NCBI RefSeq assembly: GCF_030272615.1 | Contig: NC_081415.1 | Coordinates: forward strand, 601,233,644 to 601,297,643 | Length of the DNA stretch: 64,000 nucleotides | Direction of reading: 5' to 3' | Source of the DNA: Cryptomeria japonica | Lineage: Eukaryota; Streptophyta; Pinopsida; Cupressales; Cupressaceae | Shown here: positions 12,590-26,200 of the stretch, in pieces | Layout: the number at the start of each line of letters is the position of its first letter | How positions within the stretch are numbered: the stretch's first letter is position 1 | Notes under the pieces: generated by a model | The model's database searches: none | What the model was told of the DNA's origin: nothing | Seen by the model: only the letters and a program-made list of their open reading frames with translations | Position numbers and translations under genes: made by a program

Positions 12590-14120
12590 TCTGAAAGCAC
12601 AACAACATGATTCAACCCCGTAAATGATGAATTATTTACATCAAGTATGAAATATACCTTTGACACATATAGTGCACAAGACACATGAATACACATAAGA
12701 TATCGATCAAATGTAAATCTTGGATCATACCAATAAAGAAGCACATATAAATATATAAATATATTTAAGGCATGATTTGAATAAGGATTATACATGTGAA
12801 TATATGTATCTTATAAAACATGGGATGTTCATTATAACACGTAGAGTATCCATGAATTCACTTAAGCACACATGTTGTGCATGGAGCATGAAGAATACAC
12901 TCGAAACATGAGGAATGCAAATGGATACACATGAGTCATAAGGCATACATTAAATGAATACCTTGAAGCATGAAGCATACAATGAGCACTTAAAGCATGA
13001 AGCATACACATGAATACACTTGAATTATCAAGCATACAATGAATACTTAAATCATTAAGCATACTCATGAATATACTTAACGCATAAAGCAGGAAGTATA
13101 CATAAAGCATGAGGCATTTGAATGAATCCACTAAAGTCATAAAGCATACACTTGAATATATGTAGAGCATGAATTCTCTTGTCATGAAACATACATATTG
13201 TTACACGCAAGGCAGGAGCATGAAGCATCCATTCAATACATAAAGTAGTACACACAAATACCCCCTAAGGTACAATGAATATATGAAAAAGTACACATAT
13301 AAATCATACAATGAGGAAATCATGTTGAAGACACAACATACACATTAATATCCACAATTTATCAGGTATATATACATAAAAAATGCATTTAAGAGAAATA
13401 TACATGAGGCACATGGATGCACTTAAAGCATGAAGTATGCACATAAAACAAAGAATACATATAGAGCATACACATGAATATACTTGGGGCAAGAATCATT
13501 CATGCAAAACATAGAGTGTACACATAAGGCACAAATACATGTAAAGCATGAAGTGTACGCATCAATTCACTTAAGGCATGCAACATACACGTAGCATAAA
13601 GTATACATAAATACCATAAGATGTGCATACATGTAGCATAAAGTATACATAAATACCATAAGATGTGAAGTGTACACATAAGGCATGAGATAATGGATAC
13701 ATGTAAGCAAAGAATCAACATACATGAATATATGCAAGACATGAAGTAATGCTCATAAGGCCTGACGGAGCTATGTAAAGCACAAACCATACATATGAAT
13801 ACATGAAAGGCATGAATCATACATGTAAACCATTAAGTAATACATAAATACACATAAGGTACAAGCATATATGAGAAAGGTTCTCATGGAGTGGACATGC
13901 TGAAGACACATTGATCATGAAGCATACAAGAGAGAGGTATTCATGGAATAGACATCTGAAAACATCTCATTCATGAAGTAACACAAATACACATACGATA
14001 TAAAACACATATGCCAAACACATGACAGACATGGTGCAAGCACAAGGTATACATGAGGGAAGTGTACATATGTAACACCCATGGAGTAGGCATGCTCAAA
14101 ACATATTAGACACTTAGCAG
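12590..14120. repeat. Degenerate ~30-bp minisatellite field
   Basis: Repeats of a unit close to ATGAATACACTTAAAGCATG followed by AAGCATACAC run across about 1.5 kb with heavy divergence and length change. They create spurious Cys/Met/His-rich open frames on the minus strand. The field may be a subterminal repeat region of the neighbouring CACTA element, but that is inference. Confidence 0.75.
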
Positions 14121-14167
14121 TTAAAGGCATACTCATAATAATGCAATGCTGGCCAGATGAATTCAAT

Positions 14168-14513
14168 TTTTGATTTATTTAAGAAGAAGGCTGAATCATT
14201 AGTTCTAACTGAGTAGTTGTTAAAGAAGGTTCGTCTGACAGGCTAGCAGAACCATGCTCTGCATATTTTCAATTATGTTTGACAATATAATTTTCATGCT
14301 CTACATCACAATGCTCCAATGTTGACCTTACCTGATTCTTTGTTGCTCATTGAAGCTTACACAAATGCTACTGAGGATGTCATGGGAGCCATCTTGTTAT
14401 AAGATGGTAAAATAGTATGCTACTATTCAAAGGTTTTCTTTTCAACAATGAGGGACTATCTAGCTTATGATAGAACTTTATGCATTAGTCTAGGTGACGA
14501 GAAATCGTATAAA
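14168..14513 (+). pseudogene. Ty3/gypsy RNase H fragment
   Basis: The plus frame gives LPDSLLLIEAYTNATED, VMGAILL, a TAA stop, DGKIVCYYSKVFFSTM and RDYLAYDRTL. This matches the start of the gypsy RNase H domain (TDAS, GAVL-QDGK, YYSK, YPTYDKEL). The stop falls where Gln is usual. Only the first half of the domain is recognisable. Confidence 0.72.
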
Positions 14514-15409
14514 AAATAGTATGAGAAAGACTCAAATTATGGGGAATACAAATAGAAAGAAAATACATGATCATCAAGGGAAAATCTAAGATTGGTTGAC
14601 AAATATAAGATAGCAACCATGCAGATCATACAACAATGATAAGGAGAATGCTTAAATAATAGTCCATATGAATCACCAAGTAATAGAAGCATATAGTCAT
14701 AATAATCCTCACACAGAGCAACCATGGAGTCAAGTAATAAAAACTAGAATAATAAATTCCATATAAAAGTGGTTAGATTTAAAATGATAAGGAAAATTTA
14801 AAAATGCTAAAGGATATGTCAAGTAATAAAAAAACTTACAAGGATGAGGCATATTCATCACTTTTGCAGTCCCACCATGGATATCAACACTAGAAGCAAC
14901 TCATACTGTTAGTGTACATACAAGACAATATGGGAGTTCATTATACCCAACAACTTGTGGTGTTGTTATTTGTGTTGGCTCTGTTGGACCCTGCAATTAA
15001 GATTAAATATACATTATTCAATAAGATTAACTGTGCAACATAATGAAAAATTGAAAAGTGTGATATCTTATTGAGCTTCGCTTGGTTTCAAGAATATTTT
15101 AATATTCTCTACTTAACAGGGCCAACCATGTGAAGGTGGAAGCTCATTTGGCCCCTCTCCCCCCTTAACATCACTCTAAATTCCCTGTTAACATCTAACA
15201 TTCATTCATTCTTTCTACCATTAATAAAATATAACATTCTTTCATTAATATCACATAACGTTCATTAACACATAACATTGATTAACATTAATTAACACAC
15301 AACATTCATCAATATTAATTAACACATATCATTCATAACCATTCATTAGCACATAATTACATTCATTAACACATAAAAATCAGTCATTATCAAATAAGGT
15401 AGATTACAA
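14514..15409. other. AT-rich non-coding DNA with short repeats
   Basis: No gene is seen. At 15180-15380 variants of ACATTCATTAACACATA repeat about ten times, a decayed minisatellite beside the 3' end of the tnpA-like gene. Confidence 0.5.
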
Positions 15410-18317
15410 TCATTTCTTTTTTTCTTTTTTCTTTGAAGCTATGAAAAGACTAAGTGGAACATCATTTTCTTCATTATTTCCCCCCTCTTCAGTTGTTCTG
15501 CCCTCTGCTCATGATCTCGATGTATGCCTAGTCCTATACCGAGGACGAGGACATTGAAGTGAAGGGGGGTCCTCTGCAATAACAAAGAAATAAGTTAAAT
15601 TCAAAAATAATTTTTATTATCATTACATGTATTTCATTAATTTAGAGAACATAATTGTTGCGCTCTTTACCTGATGGGGCCACATCATTTTGTCTAGCCT
15701 CAACCTCAACATGATGAACACCCTTTAGATCCTCTAGAGTTGAAATACTAAAGCTTACATTAATGCTGAACACCAATTGCAATTAAACTTGTTTAAAGGA
15801 ATAACATTGGTCCTCTTTACCTGATTGGGGAACATCACGTTCTTGATGTTGTGTAACCGAATCATTCTCCACTTGGTCACCACTGACTACATGCTCTAAA
15901 ATATTAACAAAAAAGGTTATATTAATTACTAGTCTAATTACAAATTAAGATGTTTAATTGTATTAATAATTACATAAATAAATTTGAATAGCAAATGAAT
16001 ACCTCCACTATTGGGATGCACATCTAGACCTTCATGTGCATATGGTGTTTCACGATTAGCAAGTTGCATTCCAATGTCATGCACATTGCTATCATTGCTT
16101 GCTTATTTAAAACAAATATAGTCACTTTATGTTGGAACTCAACATCAATTAGATTATTGTAGGTAAAGTATTCAATTTGAAACAATTTTCATTTAGCTTA
16201 TTTACCTCTGTGACGGATGCACCAGAATCTTGTGTTTTCCCACTCAATTCTTGTAGCTGATCAACCACAGTTGTATAGCCTTGCTGGTAGGCAATTCTCT
16301 TGTCATCTTCTGTGGGCGCTCTATTGAATTCAGAGACCACCATTTTTGCTTGGTATCATGAATTTTGCTTGCATTGTTTGATAAAAAAAAATCGTTTCCA
16401 ATTTATAAATATTTTGATGCGATATTTCATTTACAGATACTTACAATTCGTGTGGCAAGTTTCATATAACCACTAGAGCCGATTTTGTGTTGCCCGTGCT
16501 TTTTTTGTCTTGCCTTGGTTGCCTTTGACGTGTCACTTAGTCTATGAAAAGTTTGAAATATGTTAGATTATATAAATATAAAGAGTAATTAATTAGTACA
16601 TAATTACAATCTTAATAGTATCCCATACCTTCTTTTGGCATCTGGCGGTGTATTTCCTTTTTTCCTTTCAATTCTCTCCTTGGCATCCAAAATCAGGTCC
16701 TTCCACTCCCTCTCTTGAATCATGGGGGGATGCTCATACTTTACATTCTTCTCTAAATGGGTCTTGTATTGGTCCCTCACATACTTTAGATATGTGCCAG
16801 CTTTTTCAAGGAGCTTGGTTTTGTCAAATGTGTCATTTCCAAATCACTCAACCATACAGTTTGTCAATTCATCTTTTAACCTTTTTTCTTGGTCATTCCA
16901 CCTTTTAAAGCAAAAAAAAACCTGTTAGATTTAGAAATGAACTGAAGCTACATTTGTTATAGTTCAAGAAATGGATCAAAGGAAAACTATTCTAGCAATG
17001 ATATGAAATCAAAATAGTGGATTAGGGTTAGTTTACATATGTTCCACCTTTTATGTATGGTGGGCCCAAATATCTGCAATGCAATGTCATTAAGATTTTT
17101 ATAAAAATATCATTTCCTGCAAAAAATTCATGGGATTATTAGTCCAAAATGAGCAATTAGAAAGTAAATTATAATTAGACTATATATAATAATAATTTTT
17201 AAGTACCTGGAACCTTCTGTATCTTTAAGGGACTCATTTCTTCGTCACTCACCACCAATGTGGCCTGCAATGTTCTTGTACTAGCAATACAAGAAGAACT
17301 AGGAAATGATGGTATGTTATCACAAGCAGTTGCCTCTGGTGCATCCTCACATGCATCTCCTACTGCAGAAAATGAATCCACTATGAAATGCCCCCAAGAA
17401 AGAATGCTTTAAGGGAAATAAACACATAACAAAAGATAGAGAAAAAGAGGGATCTACCAACAGTGGACGGGCCAATATGACGTGTAGTAGAGGATGTTTG
17501 CATGCTGCGTGTTGCCGACATTGCAGTCAGCAATATAGGTGGGGCTAACCTCTGATGAGGCACCGATGATATTTGCATAGGAACATTGACAACACTTGAA
17601 GAATAATACATTAAATATATGAAAAGTGCAAGAATTGTAAACAAGGATGAACCTTTATTATGAACATTGACAATATCAAGTATGATATATTTTGGGTACT
17701 CAAAGTGATAAGCCAAACAAGTGATAATCCAAGAAAATTGTCATCGCCTGAAGTACCTGTAATATGCTGATCATGGCCACTAAGTTGATGAGGATGCATA
17801 AATTGCTGTAAAAACAACATGTACATATTCTAGTTAATGACATAAAAGAGTATAAAATATAAACCATTATTGAACTTTTGTTATAATTAAAGCTTTCATT
17901 ACTACTTACTTGCAAGTTTTCTGTTGTCCGAATCAATTTTTGGACCCTCTCTCATATCTCATTACTCTGAGGCTCCATAGATGCCAAAGCAACAATCTCT
18001 CTACTAATTTTTCTAATAGTCATTTTTTATCAATTCCACAGGGTTTGTGGAATTTACAGGGTCATCATCGCTTAATCCTATTGAGTCCACATCCCTAGAG
18101 AGGTGCTCACGTATGTTATCTCCCTTTCCCTTTCCCTGAACATCCATTTGTGACAAGAATATCATTAACAATTACAAAATTACTCTAAAACACTAAAAAA
18201 AGAACATAATAATGTAACAATTTGCTTCTATCTAATTTGTACAATTACAATGAGGTTTACTTTCTCGGTAGAAGTGTCATGACCTACATCCCTGTTTATG
18301 CTATGTGATTGATCCAT
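15410..18317 (-). pseudogene. tnpA-like Transposase_24 (Ptta/En/Spm) gene, decayed
   Basis: The probable start is the ATG at 18317 (MDQSHSINRD). A Gly/Lys-rich exon (DVQGKGKGDN, about 18150) and low-complexity exons follow. The core is at 16910-16625: RWNDQEKRLKDEL, then LEKAGTYLKYVRDQY, a W-K-D-L-I-L segment and PPDAKRRYG. It continues at 16553-16446 (KARQKKHGQHKIGSSGYMKL) and 16345-16205. This is the Transposase_24 pattern of a DNA-binding CACTA accessory protein. The 3' end consists of small phase-1 exons (15821-15895, 15671-15733, 15573-15410) and ends in a Lys-rich tail. Stops such as TGA near 16853 and in the last exon fit transitions. The exact intron structure is inferred from GT/AG signals. 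Confidence 0.7.
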
Positions 18318-18456
18318 GTCGCCCTGTGACAAAGAAAAAATATAAAAATGTTAGCGAAATGAAACCAATAGACTTAGCAAAAAAACTTCATCATAAAATG
18401 GTATATTGGAGTCATTAATTGGAGGTTGGTTAATTTAAATGGTATATAGTACATAC

Positions 18457-19201
18457 CACCCCCATGATAGTAACTTTGTTTGTATCAATATGATTCAAAT
18501 TGTAATCAATTAGCAGCTCTTCCCCTGCACTTATTGATTTTATCGCACATACGAATACATGATTTCCCTCGTGCGCCTCAAATATGCAATTGGGTTGTTT
18601 ATTAGTTGACCCAGGTCACGTACTATTTATAAAACCTGCAATATTACTTGTTGCTTTTGGCCTTCCATCAATTTATACAACCACTCACTTACTTTGACCA
18701 TTATCTTTCTATTGTATATAATTTGCTAACAGTGCATACCTACACATAATTATTTTTATATCAAACAATCCACATCCAATTATTGTAATTGTAACAAGGT
18801 CTGACAAACTCCATCAATTCAACAACTTTGTTGTAACTGACCTTTATGTCGTCCATGGAAAATAGGCCCAAACCATTTAACGATGAAGGTGCTATGCGAT
18901 ATATCCTATCGTTAACACAAAAATCGGTGTTTATTGGAGGAAGTTCCTTGGGTACCCATTGTTTCTGTAGAATTTTGTACCTCAAGGGCACCTCAATGTT
19001 GCCTTTGGTCTCATCATCATAAGAACATGACCCCCCTTGAGCAAGGAAACATTTCATGTGTTTATTTAATTTTCTTCTAATCTTTTGACCTCTAGTTGAT
19101 CTCCCTATTGTAGATCTACTAAATGTCTCACTTTCATTTTCTATTCTTGCATTTCCCTCACTCGAGTAAGACACATCTGACAAATACCTATTTGGTGGTA
19201 C
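18457..19201 (-). pseudogene. SET-domain protein gene inside the CACTA element
   Basis: Three exons read on the minus strand. The first, 19201-18766, has a basic region, then IYRIAPSSLNGLGLFSMDDI and ELMEFVRPCYNYNNW. The second, 18739-18693, reads YALLANYIQ. The third, 18635-18457, has SFINST, QPNCIFEAHEGNHV, AIKSISAGEELLIDYNL. These match the start (G.GLF...I), the N-x-x-PNC block and the GEEL-x-x-DY end of SET lysine methyltransferase domains. Introns have GT/AG ends (for example acceptor GCAG before 18635). Stops at 18616-18618 (TGA) and in exon 2 (TAG) make it a pseudogene here. It lies between tnp2 and tnpA in the same direction. Its role is unknown; histone methylation is only a family-level guess. 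An upstream exon is probable because 19201 follows an AG acceptor. Confidence 0.72.
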
Positions 19202-19994
19202 CTGCACTCCATCAAATGAGAGAGTTAGTTGGTAATGAGAGAGATATTTTACAAATGAGGGTAATGTTGATGAAGAAGTTAGCCCTAAAGTTGATGTTGA
19301 GATTAAAATTTGAATAAGTTCAACTGGGGCCTCAAGTGTTGGTAATTGTATTAGATTTACTGCTAATGTCGAGGTTTGAAAAACTGAGGAAGTTTGTTTT
19401 CCAAGTAATTTTAAAAAAATAAACTATTTCTATAGGGTGTATTGACTTATACCTATCGGTCCATGAGACTGTACAAGAACCTCATCAAAGGGGTTCAGGT
19501 CCCTGCACATGTAATTCAATTATCCCATGTTAGCTAAAAATTACATAGTACACAACATGAACAACATGAACTTTGTAGGCAAAAAGAGTATTAAATAAAA
19601 AAAAGATGTTGTCATCATAATCATTGTAAATTTTTTAATTCCTTACCTTTACTTTATGTAGACTATGCAGGATCCTCAACTAAAGGGTTGACGATGTCTA
19701 TAGTCAATGACCTATTCCCACCAAGGGTGACAACATCACACAAAATATATACATGAAATCAACACCATCAATTGAGTGTCATAAGCATTACATTTGTAAG
19801 TTGATAAACAATAAATACATATGTATCATAAGCATCATAAGCATCACATATGTATCATCATATATGTAATTGAACATCATAACTAGCATCACATATGTGT
19901 CATCATAAACATGTAATCCATCACATATGTATCATAAATCACCATCCATCACATAGTTAATAAACAATCCACATTCTATAAATAAACACAAAGT
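19202..19994. other. CACTA intergenic or intronic DNA
   Basis: No domain found. At 19785-19960 variants of CATCACATATGTATCATAA repeat in tandem. Confidence 0.5.
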
Positions 19995-21891
19995 TCAAAA
20001 AATGTCACATGTATCATCATAAACTAATTTGAAGGAATTAAAGTCACACTCAAGTATATCATCCAAAATGTTATAGTATCGATTTTGAGACTCTTGAGGA
20101 TGTATGTTGTTTCTTGATGAAATATTTGTCACCTCAAAGACTACAATTATCCCAGAATCACAAGTTTTCTTCGTGTCATCTAACATTTTGATGCGAAATT
20201 TATGACCATTGTAGCACATAACGTTGTGGTGTTTGACCTACGATATCTCAAACATGTAAAAATTATTGCATCATGAGTTGATAAACATATGGGTGATTAA
20301 TAAATTTATATGTACCTATTTATCTCTTAAACCATATGCTAAATCAATTTCCCTTTGCGTAACATTGGAATCTCCATTACGATGAGCTTCTATAACTAAT
20401 GAATCCACACATTCCCATGTTAATGTGTGACCAGAATGTTGACAATGTTCAATCCATACCATCATCCAATCAAGATTGTTTGCAATATACAAATGTAGTG
20501 CATCCCACTCTCGACCAATTGTACAAAAAATAAATAGACATCTTACAACCAATTTATTTTCAAGATTAAGAATTAATTAACTACAATAACATCTTATAAT
20601 TACCTCTCACTTTCCTCAATCTACCCTTTCCCATCAAGTACTCCCCTTCAAATTTGTTAATGGGGCCGGGATCCCAAATGCGATCCATGTGGATCTTTGT
20701 TGCAAACTTAGGAAGATATTTAAAAATATACACCATAGTCTAGTATACCGTATATCCATCCACCATAAAAGACTTAGGATGTGCTCTTTGTCAAACAAAA
20801 GCCTTGAAAAATTTCAAGTGCCTCTCAACCATCCACATTGACCTAGTGTGTACAAGTCTACACAATTCAATCTCCTCAACTTGGTGTATGAGGTAGTGTT
20901 CTTGTACATTGAAAAAAGCTGAAGGTAGACACTTTTTCATTTCACACATTAGATGAGGAAATTTTCTCTTCCAATATTTTATATCTTCTTTATGGATTTC
21001 GTTACATGACAACCACCTACAAGATATTCAAGACGCAAAAAAATATATTACATAACAAGTAAAACAAATCGCAAATATAATATCAATACAACGAACTAAA
21101 AAAATATCACTACTTACCTCATGTATTTTCCAAGATCATATATGACTTGCTTGACATTATTATTGAAGTCGTTTGGGAGAGATAGAGGTAGAACATATTG
21201 CAACAATTATAAAATTATCTTTTCATTTTTTTCTAACATAATACAATGAAAAGTACATGTGCAGTATACAAAATATATAGTAAAAACACAAGAACATGAA
21301 TTATCTTAATGAAGGTATGGCAATCATGCATTTTCATCCCTAGCCCAAATTCACTTTTGTTTGATATGAGATTGTTTATGTTCGCAGCAAATCCTGTGGG
21401 AAATTGAATTTTTCGTATGACTTCTTTTATAGAATTGCTTTACTGGTCCGTTAATAACCAAGGAAGGTCACTTATATTAATCTGGTCTCCATGGCTATTT
21501 GATTGAATGACATTTTTCATTGCATGATTGGATTCCTGAATGTCACTACAAATTTTGACATTTTTTTCTTTGTCACACCTTCCATCCAATATTTTCCATA
21601 ATGTCTCTGTTATATTCTTTCCAATATGCATGGTATCAAACAAATGCACAATTTGTAACTTCTCATAGTAGGGCAACCTACTAAATTGTTGGGTATAACT
21701 TTTTAGTCCCTTAGGAAGGTGGTCATTAATGCCTTGATGACCTTCACAATTATCAATCACATCATCGGTTAAAAAAAAACAATAGAAAAGATGTCTTATG
21801 ACATAAACCATTAGATGGAATGTCATTACCTTGACAATTAATTCTATTATATTCCAACTTCCATAGGTGAGGTACCATTCTTCGTGGCTTT

Positions 21892-22954
21892 TGTTAGGTC
21901 CCAGGGACAACTGAGAGGGGGGGGGGGGGGGAATCAGTTGTCAAATAAATTCAAACCAAAACAACTTAACCAACTTAAATGCTTAATACCGGTAAACCAA
22001 ACTCTTATGCCGGTAGACAGTTTTATTAGTTAATTACAATACCGGTAAAGATTAATGCATGAAATAGAAACACAGTAACATCCACAACACATAACACCAA
22101 TATTTGTACGTGGAAACCTTGTAAGGGGAAAAACCATGGTGGGAAACCTTACCCACAATCAGATGATACTACTGCAGATAGTATGTGTATACAAATGGGG
22201 TCTGCACATGTAGAAAGGCCAAGCGCCTAGAGCTCACTGCTCAATCACAAATGGGAGTCACATTGACTACAATTGGATGGTTAAATCCAATAAGGATGTA
22301 TTGCTCAAAATAACATCTTACTATGCTAGATTCAGTACCGGTGTAGTTTTGATTGTCTTAAGAAAAACCCTCCTTCAACCTTCAAATGATATCTGCATGT
22401 ATAGCTCTTCTTATTCTTGCATATACCTTCACACAATTCCTTTTTGCATTTTGCATTAGATCTTACAAATAAGATCTTACATTTATATCATAACCTACGA
22501 CCAATTTTAGTAGGTCGGCTCTAAAGGATATTACAATAAAATCATTTTACAAATAAAACAATGTCCGATGCAATAACCAATTCAACATGTCGGCTCAATG
22601 CAATTACAACATTAATAAAACATCTCCATATGTGCCGTGCTGATTTGGAATAGATAAGTCTGCCGGTGAATGATCTGGACCTATTTGCCGATAACAACAA
22701 ATATGCAAATACTAATATGCCAATGAACAAATCTCCAAGACAAAGTGTCCAAACGATGTCTTCGAAATAAACAGGTGTTTTCCATGCCATTCCAAGTGCC
22801 GATGAACATTATATCCTGCTGGTGTACTAGATACTGGTGACAGTGCATAAGTCACTTGCTTGCCAGTGAACATTGCCAATTCTTCAAAGTGCTAGAGTTG
22901 ATAGGTGATAGTTGGTGTTGACATCAATGACAAAACCATACCAAAATACCAAAA
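21892..22954 (-). repeat. copia-2 3' LTR
   Basis: Matches 27515-28575. On the plus strand it starts TGTTAGGTC. The other end (AATACCAAAA) has lost the canonical CCAACA. It contains a 15-G run at 21917-21931 and the conserved AAAACCATGGTGGGAAACC block. Confidence 0.9.
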
Positions 22955-22975
22955 ATCTCCCCCTTTGGCATTGAT
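22955..22975 (-). other. Polypurine tract of copia-2
   Basis: Plus-strand ATCTCCCCCTTTGG next to the LTR reads as the purine tract CCAAAGGGGGAGAT on the coding strand. Confidence 0.75.
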
Positions 22976-23229
22976 GGCAACACAAGATGGAAAAACCATC
23001 AAAGTGCCAAAACGGAAATGCCAAATACCAAAAACCAACAATCTCCCAAAAAAAGAGATCATAACCAAAAATCAAAATATAGATATAAAAAATCTCTCCC
23101 CAAAGTAACAATCTCTCCCCCTTTCACATCAAATGCCAAAGTCAATACAAAACTAGATGTAAATACAAAATACCAACCAATTCAGTATACCAACTACTCC
23201 CCCTGAGAAGTAGCTTCCTCATCAAAGCT

Positions 23230-26200
23230 GGAATAAAAGATTTCTCTGTTAATTCTACCGGTTGATGACAAACATCATCTGTCTAAGTCTCTACCGGTGG
23301 GGGTATGACCCCAAGCTGGTCTCTGAGATATTCAAAGGTCTCCTTAGGTAGAGGTTTAGTGAAAATATCTGCAATCTACTCTTTAGTATTCACATAAACC
23401 AGTTTTATTTCTTTTGCTTCAACATTCTCTCTTAAAAAATTTTGTTTGATAGAAACATGTTTAGTTTTAGAATGTAATACTGGATTCTTAGATATTTCAA
23501 TTGCTGCAGTGTTGTCACAATAGATAGTTATGGGTTCCTAGCATTTTACCTTTATGTCCTTCAACATTTGCTTAATCCATAATACTTGTGTACAGTTAGT
23601 TGTTGCTGCAACATATTCTGATTCAGCTATTGATAAAGATGTACAACTTTGTTTCTTACTCAACCAAGAAATTAATATGCTACCAAGAAAAAATGCTCCT
23701 CCGGTGGTGCTTTTTCTATCATCCACATCTCCTGCCCAATTTGCATCTGTGTATGCACATAATTCAAAGTTTTCATCTCTAGGATACCATAATCCAAGAT
23801 TTGTAGTGCCTTGTAAGTACCGAAAAATCCTTTTTACTGCTGATTCATGATTTTTCTAGGATTACTCTGAAATATTGAAACAATACATACTGCATTCATA
23901 ATATCAGGTCTTGTTTGTGTTAAATATTGTAGGCCTCCTATCATAGATTTGTACCTAGTCAGATTAACAGGTGTAGATTCATTCCTTAGTGATAATTTGT
24001 CATTTGTAGTCATAGGTGTGCTTACCGGTTTAGAGTTCTCCATCCCAAATTTCTTTAGTAACTCCTTCAAATACTTGGATTGACTCAAGAATATACCTTT
24101 ATCACTCTGTGAAATTTGCAATCCTAAAAAGATTTTTATCTCTCCAATCATAGACATTTCAAATTCTTGCTGCATTTCAATAGAAAAGTCTTTACATAAT
24201 CCATCTTCTCCTCCAAAGATTATATCATCAACAAAAACTTCTATAACCAAGATGTCATCATTAGTCACTTTGTAGTATAAGTTGCTGTCAGCATTACATT
24301 TAGAAAAACCAATCTTCAAAAGCTATTTATCCAATCTTGCATACCAAGCTCTTGAAGCTTGTTTCAACCCATACAAAGCTTTCCTTAACCTACAAACCAC
24401 ATCTTTGTTATCTGTCAAAGAAAATCCATCAAGTTGTTCAATTTAAACTTCTTCTTCAAGATCTCCATTCAGAAATGCACATTTAATATCCATTTGATAT
24501 ACTTTGTAGTTCTTGTGTGCTACAAAAGCCAAGAATAATCTGACTGGAAAGGTTCCAGAGTTATTAAAATAAATCTCCTCAATTCTAGCTACTGGTGCAA
24601 AGGTTTCATTATAATCAATTCCTTATTTTTGAGAATATCCCTTACACACTAGTCTTGCTTTATTCCTAATTACCTTACCATCTTCATCAAGTTTGTTTCT
24701 GAATATCCATTTTGTTCCAATCACATTTTTGTTTTTAGGCCGGGGAACTAATGTCCATGTGTTATTTTTCTCAATTTGTTCTAGTTCCTCTTCCATAGCT
24801 TTAATCCAGTGTTTATCTTCACATGCCTCATTAATTGATGATGGTTCAATTTGAGAAATAAGACATACCTCTTCATTTTCTAGTCTTCCTCTTGTCATAA
24901 CTCCTTTATACTTGTTCCCAATTATCTGATCTTCAGAGTGATTCAGTCTTACATACCGGGGTGTCTTCATTTGCTACTGTTCCTCAGTTACTATGGAATT
25001 TTTAGATGATATCGGTGTAACTGGATCTTCATTCTATACCGGTGGGTTCAATGTAGGTTCATTTGTTAGAATCTCTGTTGCCGGTTCAAAGTCTATATAC
25101 CTTGAAGTTCCTTTGAATTGTTCATCAATGTTCACATTTGTACTCTCAACAATTTTCTGTAATCTTTTGTTAAAACATCTATATGCCTTGCTCTTAGATG
25201 AATAACCAAGAAATATTCCTTCATCACTTCTAGGATCAAATTTTCCAATATACTCATCTCTTCTAATATAGCATTTACTTCCAAATATTCTGAAATATTT
25301 AAGAGTAGGAGTAATACCAAACCATAGTTCATGAGGGGTCTTACCGGTTTCTCATTTGATGTGAAATTTGTTGAATGTGTAGACCACTGTGCTTATTGCC
25401 TCTCTCCAATATACATGTGGTAGATTTACTTCAGATAACATACTTCTAGCTGCATCTAAGATAGTTCTTTTTTTCCTTTCAACAACTCCATTCTGCTATG
25501 GTGTTCAGGGTGCTGATAACTGTCTTCTGATTCCATTCACTTCACAGAATGCATTAAATTCCTTAGATGTAAATTCTCCTCCTTGATATGATCTTAGACA
25601 TTTGATTTTCTTACCGGTTTCATTCTCTACCATTGCTTTGAATAGTTTGAACTTCCCAAGTGCTTTTGATTTTTCTCTGAGAAAAGTAACCCAACACATT
25701 CTAGAATAGTCATCAATGATTAGCATGAAATATTCATCACCTTGTAAACTTTTAGTTCTAGTTGGACCACATAAATCAGCATGAATTAGGTCAAGAGAAT
25801 TATTGGATTTTTCTAGAATACTTTTAAAAGTTGCTCTAACTTGTTTTCCAAATTGACATTCCTTACATATTGGATTGTGAGGTTTGACAATCTTAGGTAA
25901 ATCTCTAACTGCCTTAGTAGTACTAATTTTTACCATGCAATCAAAATTTATATGATAGAGTCTCTTATGCCATAGCCAACTTTCATCAATATGTGCAATC
26001 AAGCATGTCTTTTCACTGTTATTCAAATGAAAGATGTTACCTTTAGTTTGATTACCGGTTGCAATTTCCAAACTAGTTCTGTTCATAATTTTGCATTTTC
26101 CATTCTTGAATTGTAACTGAAATCCTTTCTCAACTAATTGACCAATACTCAAAAGATTATGCTTTAAACCTTCCACATAGTAAACATTGTTTGTATTATG

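Noticed and set aside
12950-13180. CRISPR-like regular repeats
   Set aside because: Units are contiguous and degenerate, with no unique spacers, in eukaryotic DNA.
12586-14166. Series of minus-strand Cys/Met/His-rich open frames
   Set aside because: They follow the minisatellite unit (for example MLHALS-type repeats) and overlap in several frames. They are shadows of the repeat.
14888-14900. CACTAGAAGCAAC as left terminus of the CACTA element
   Set aside because: No matching inverted end or 3-bp target duplication was found to the right of 30410.
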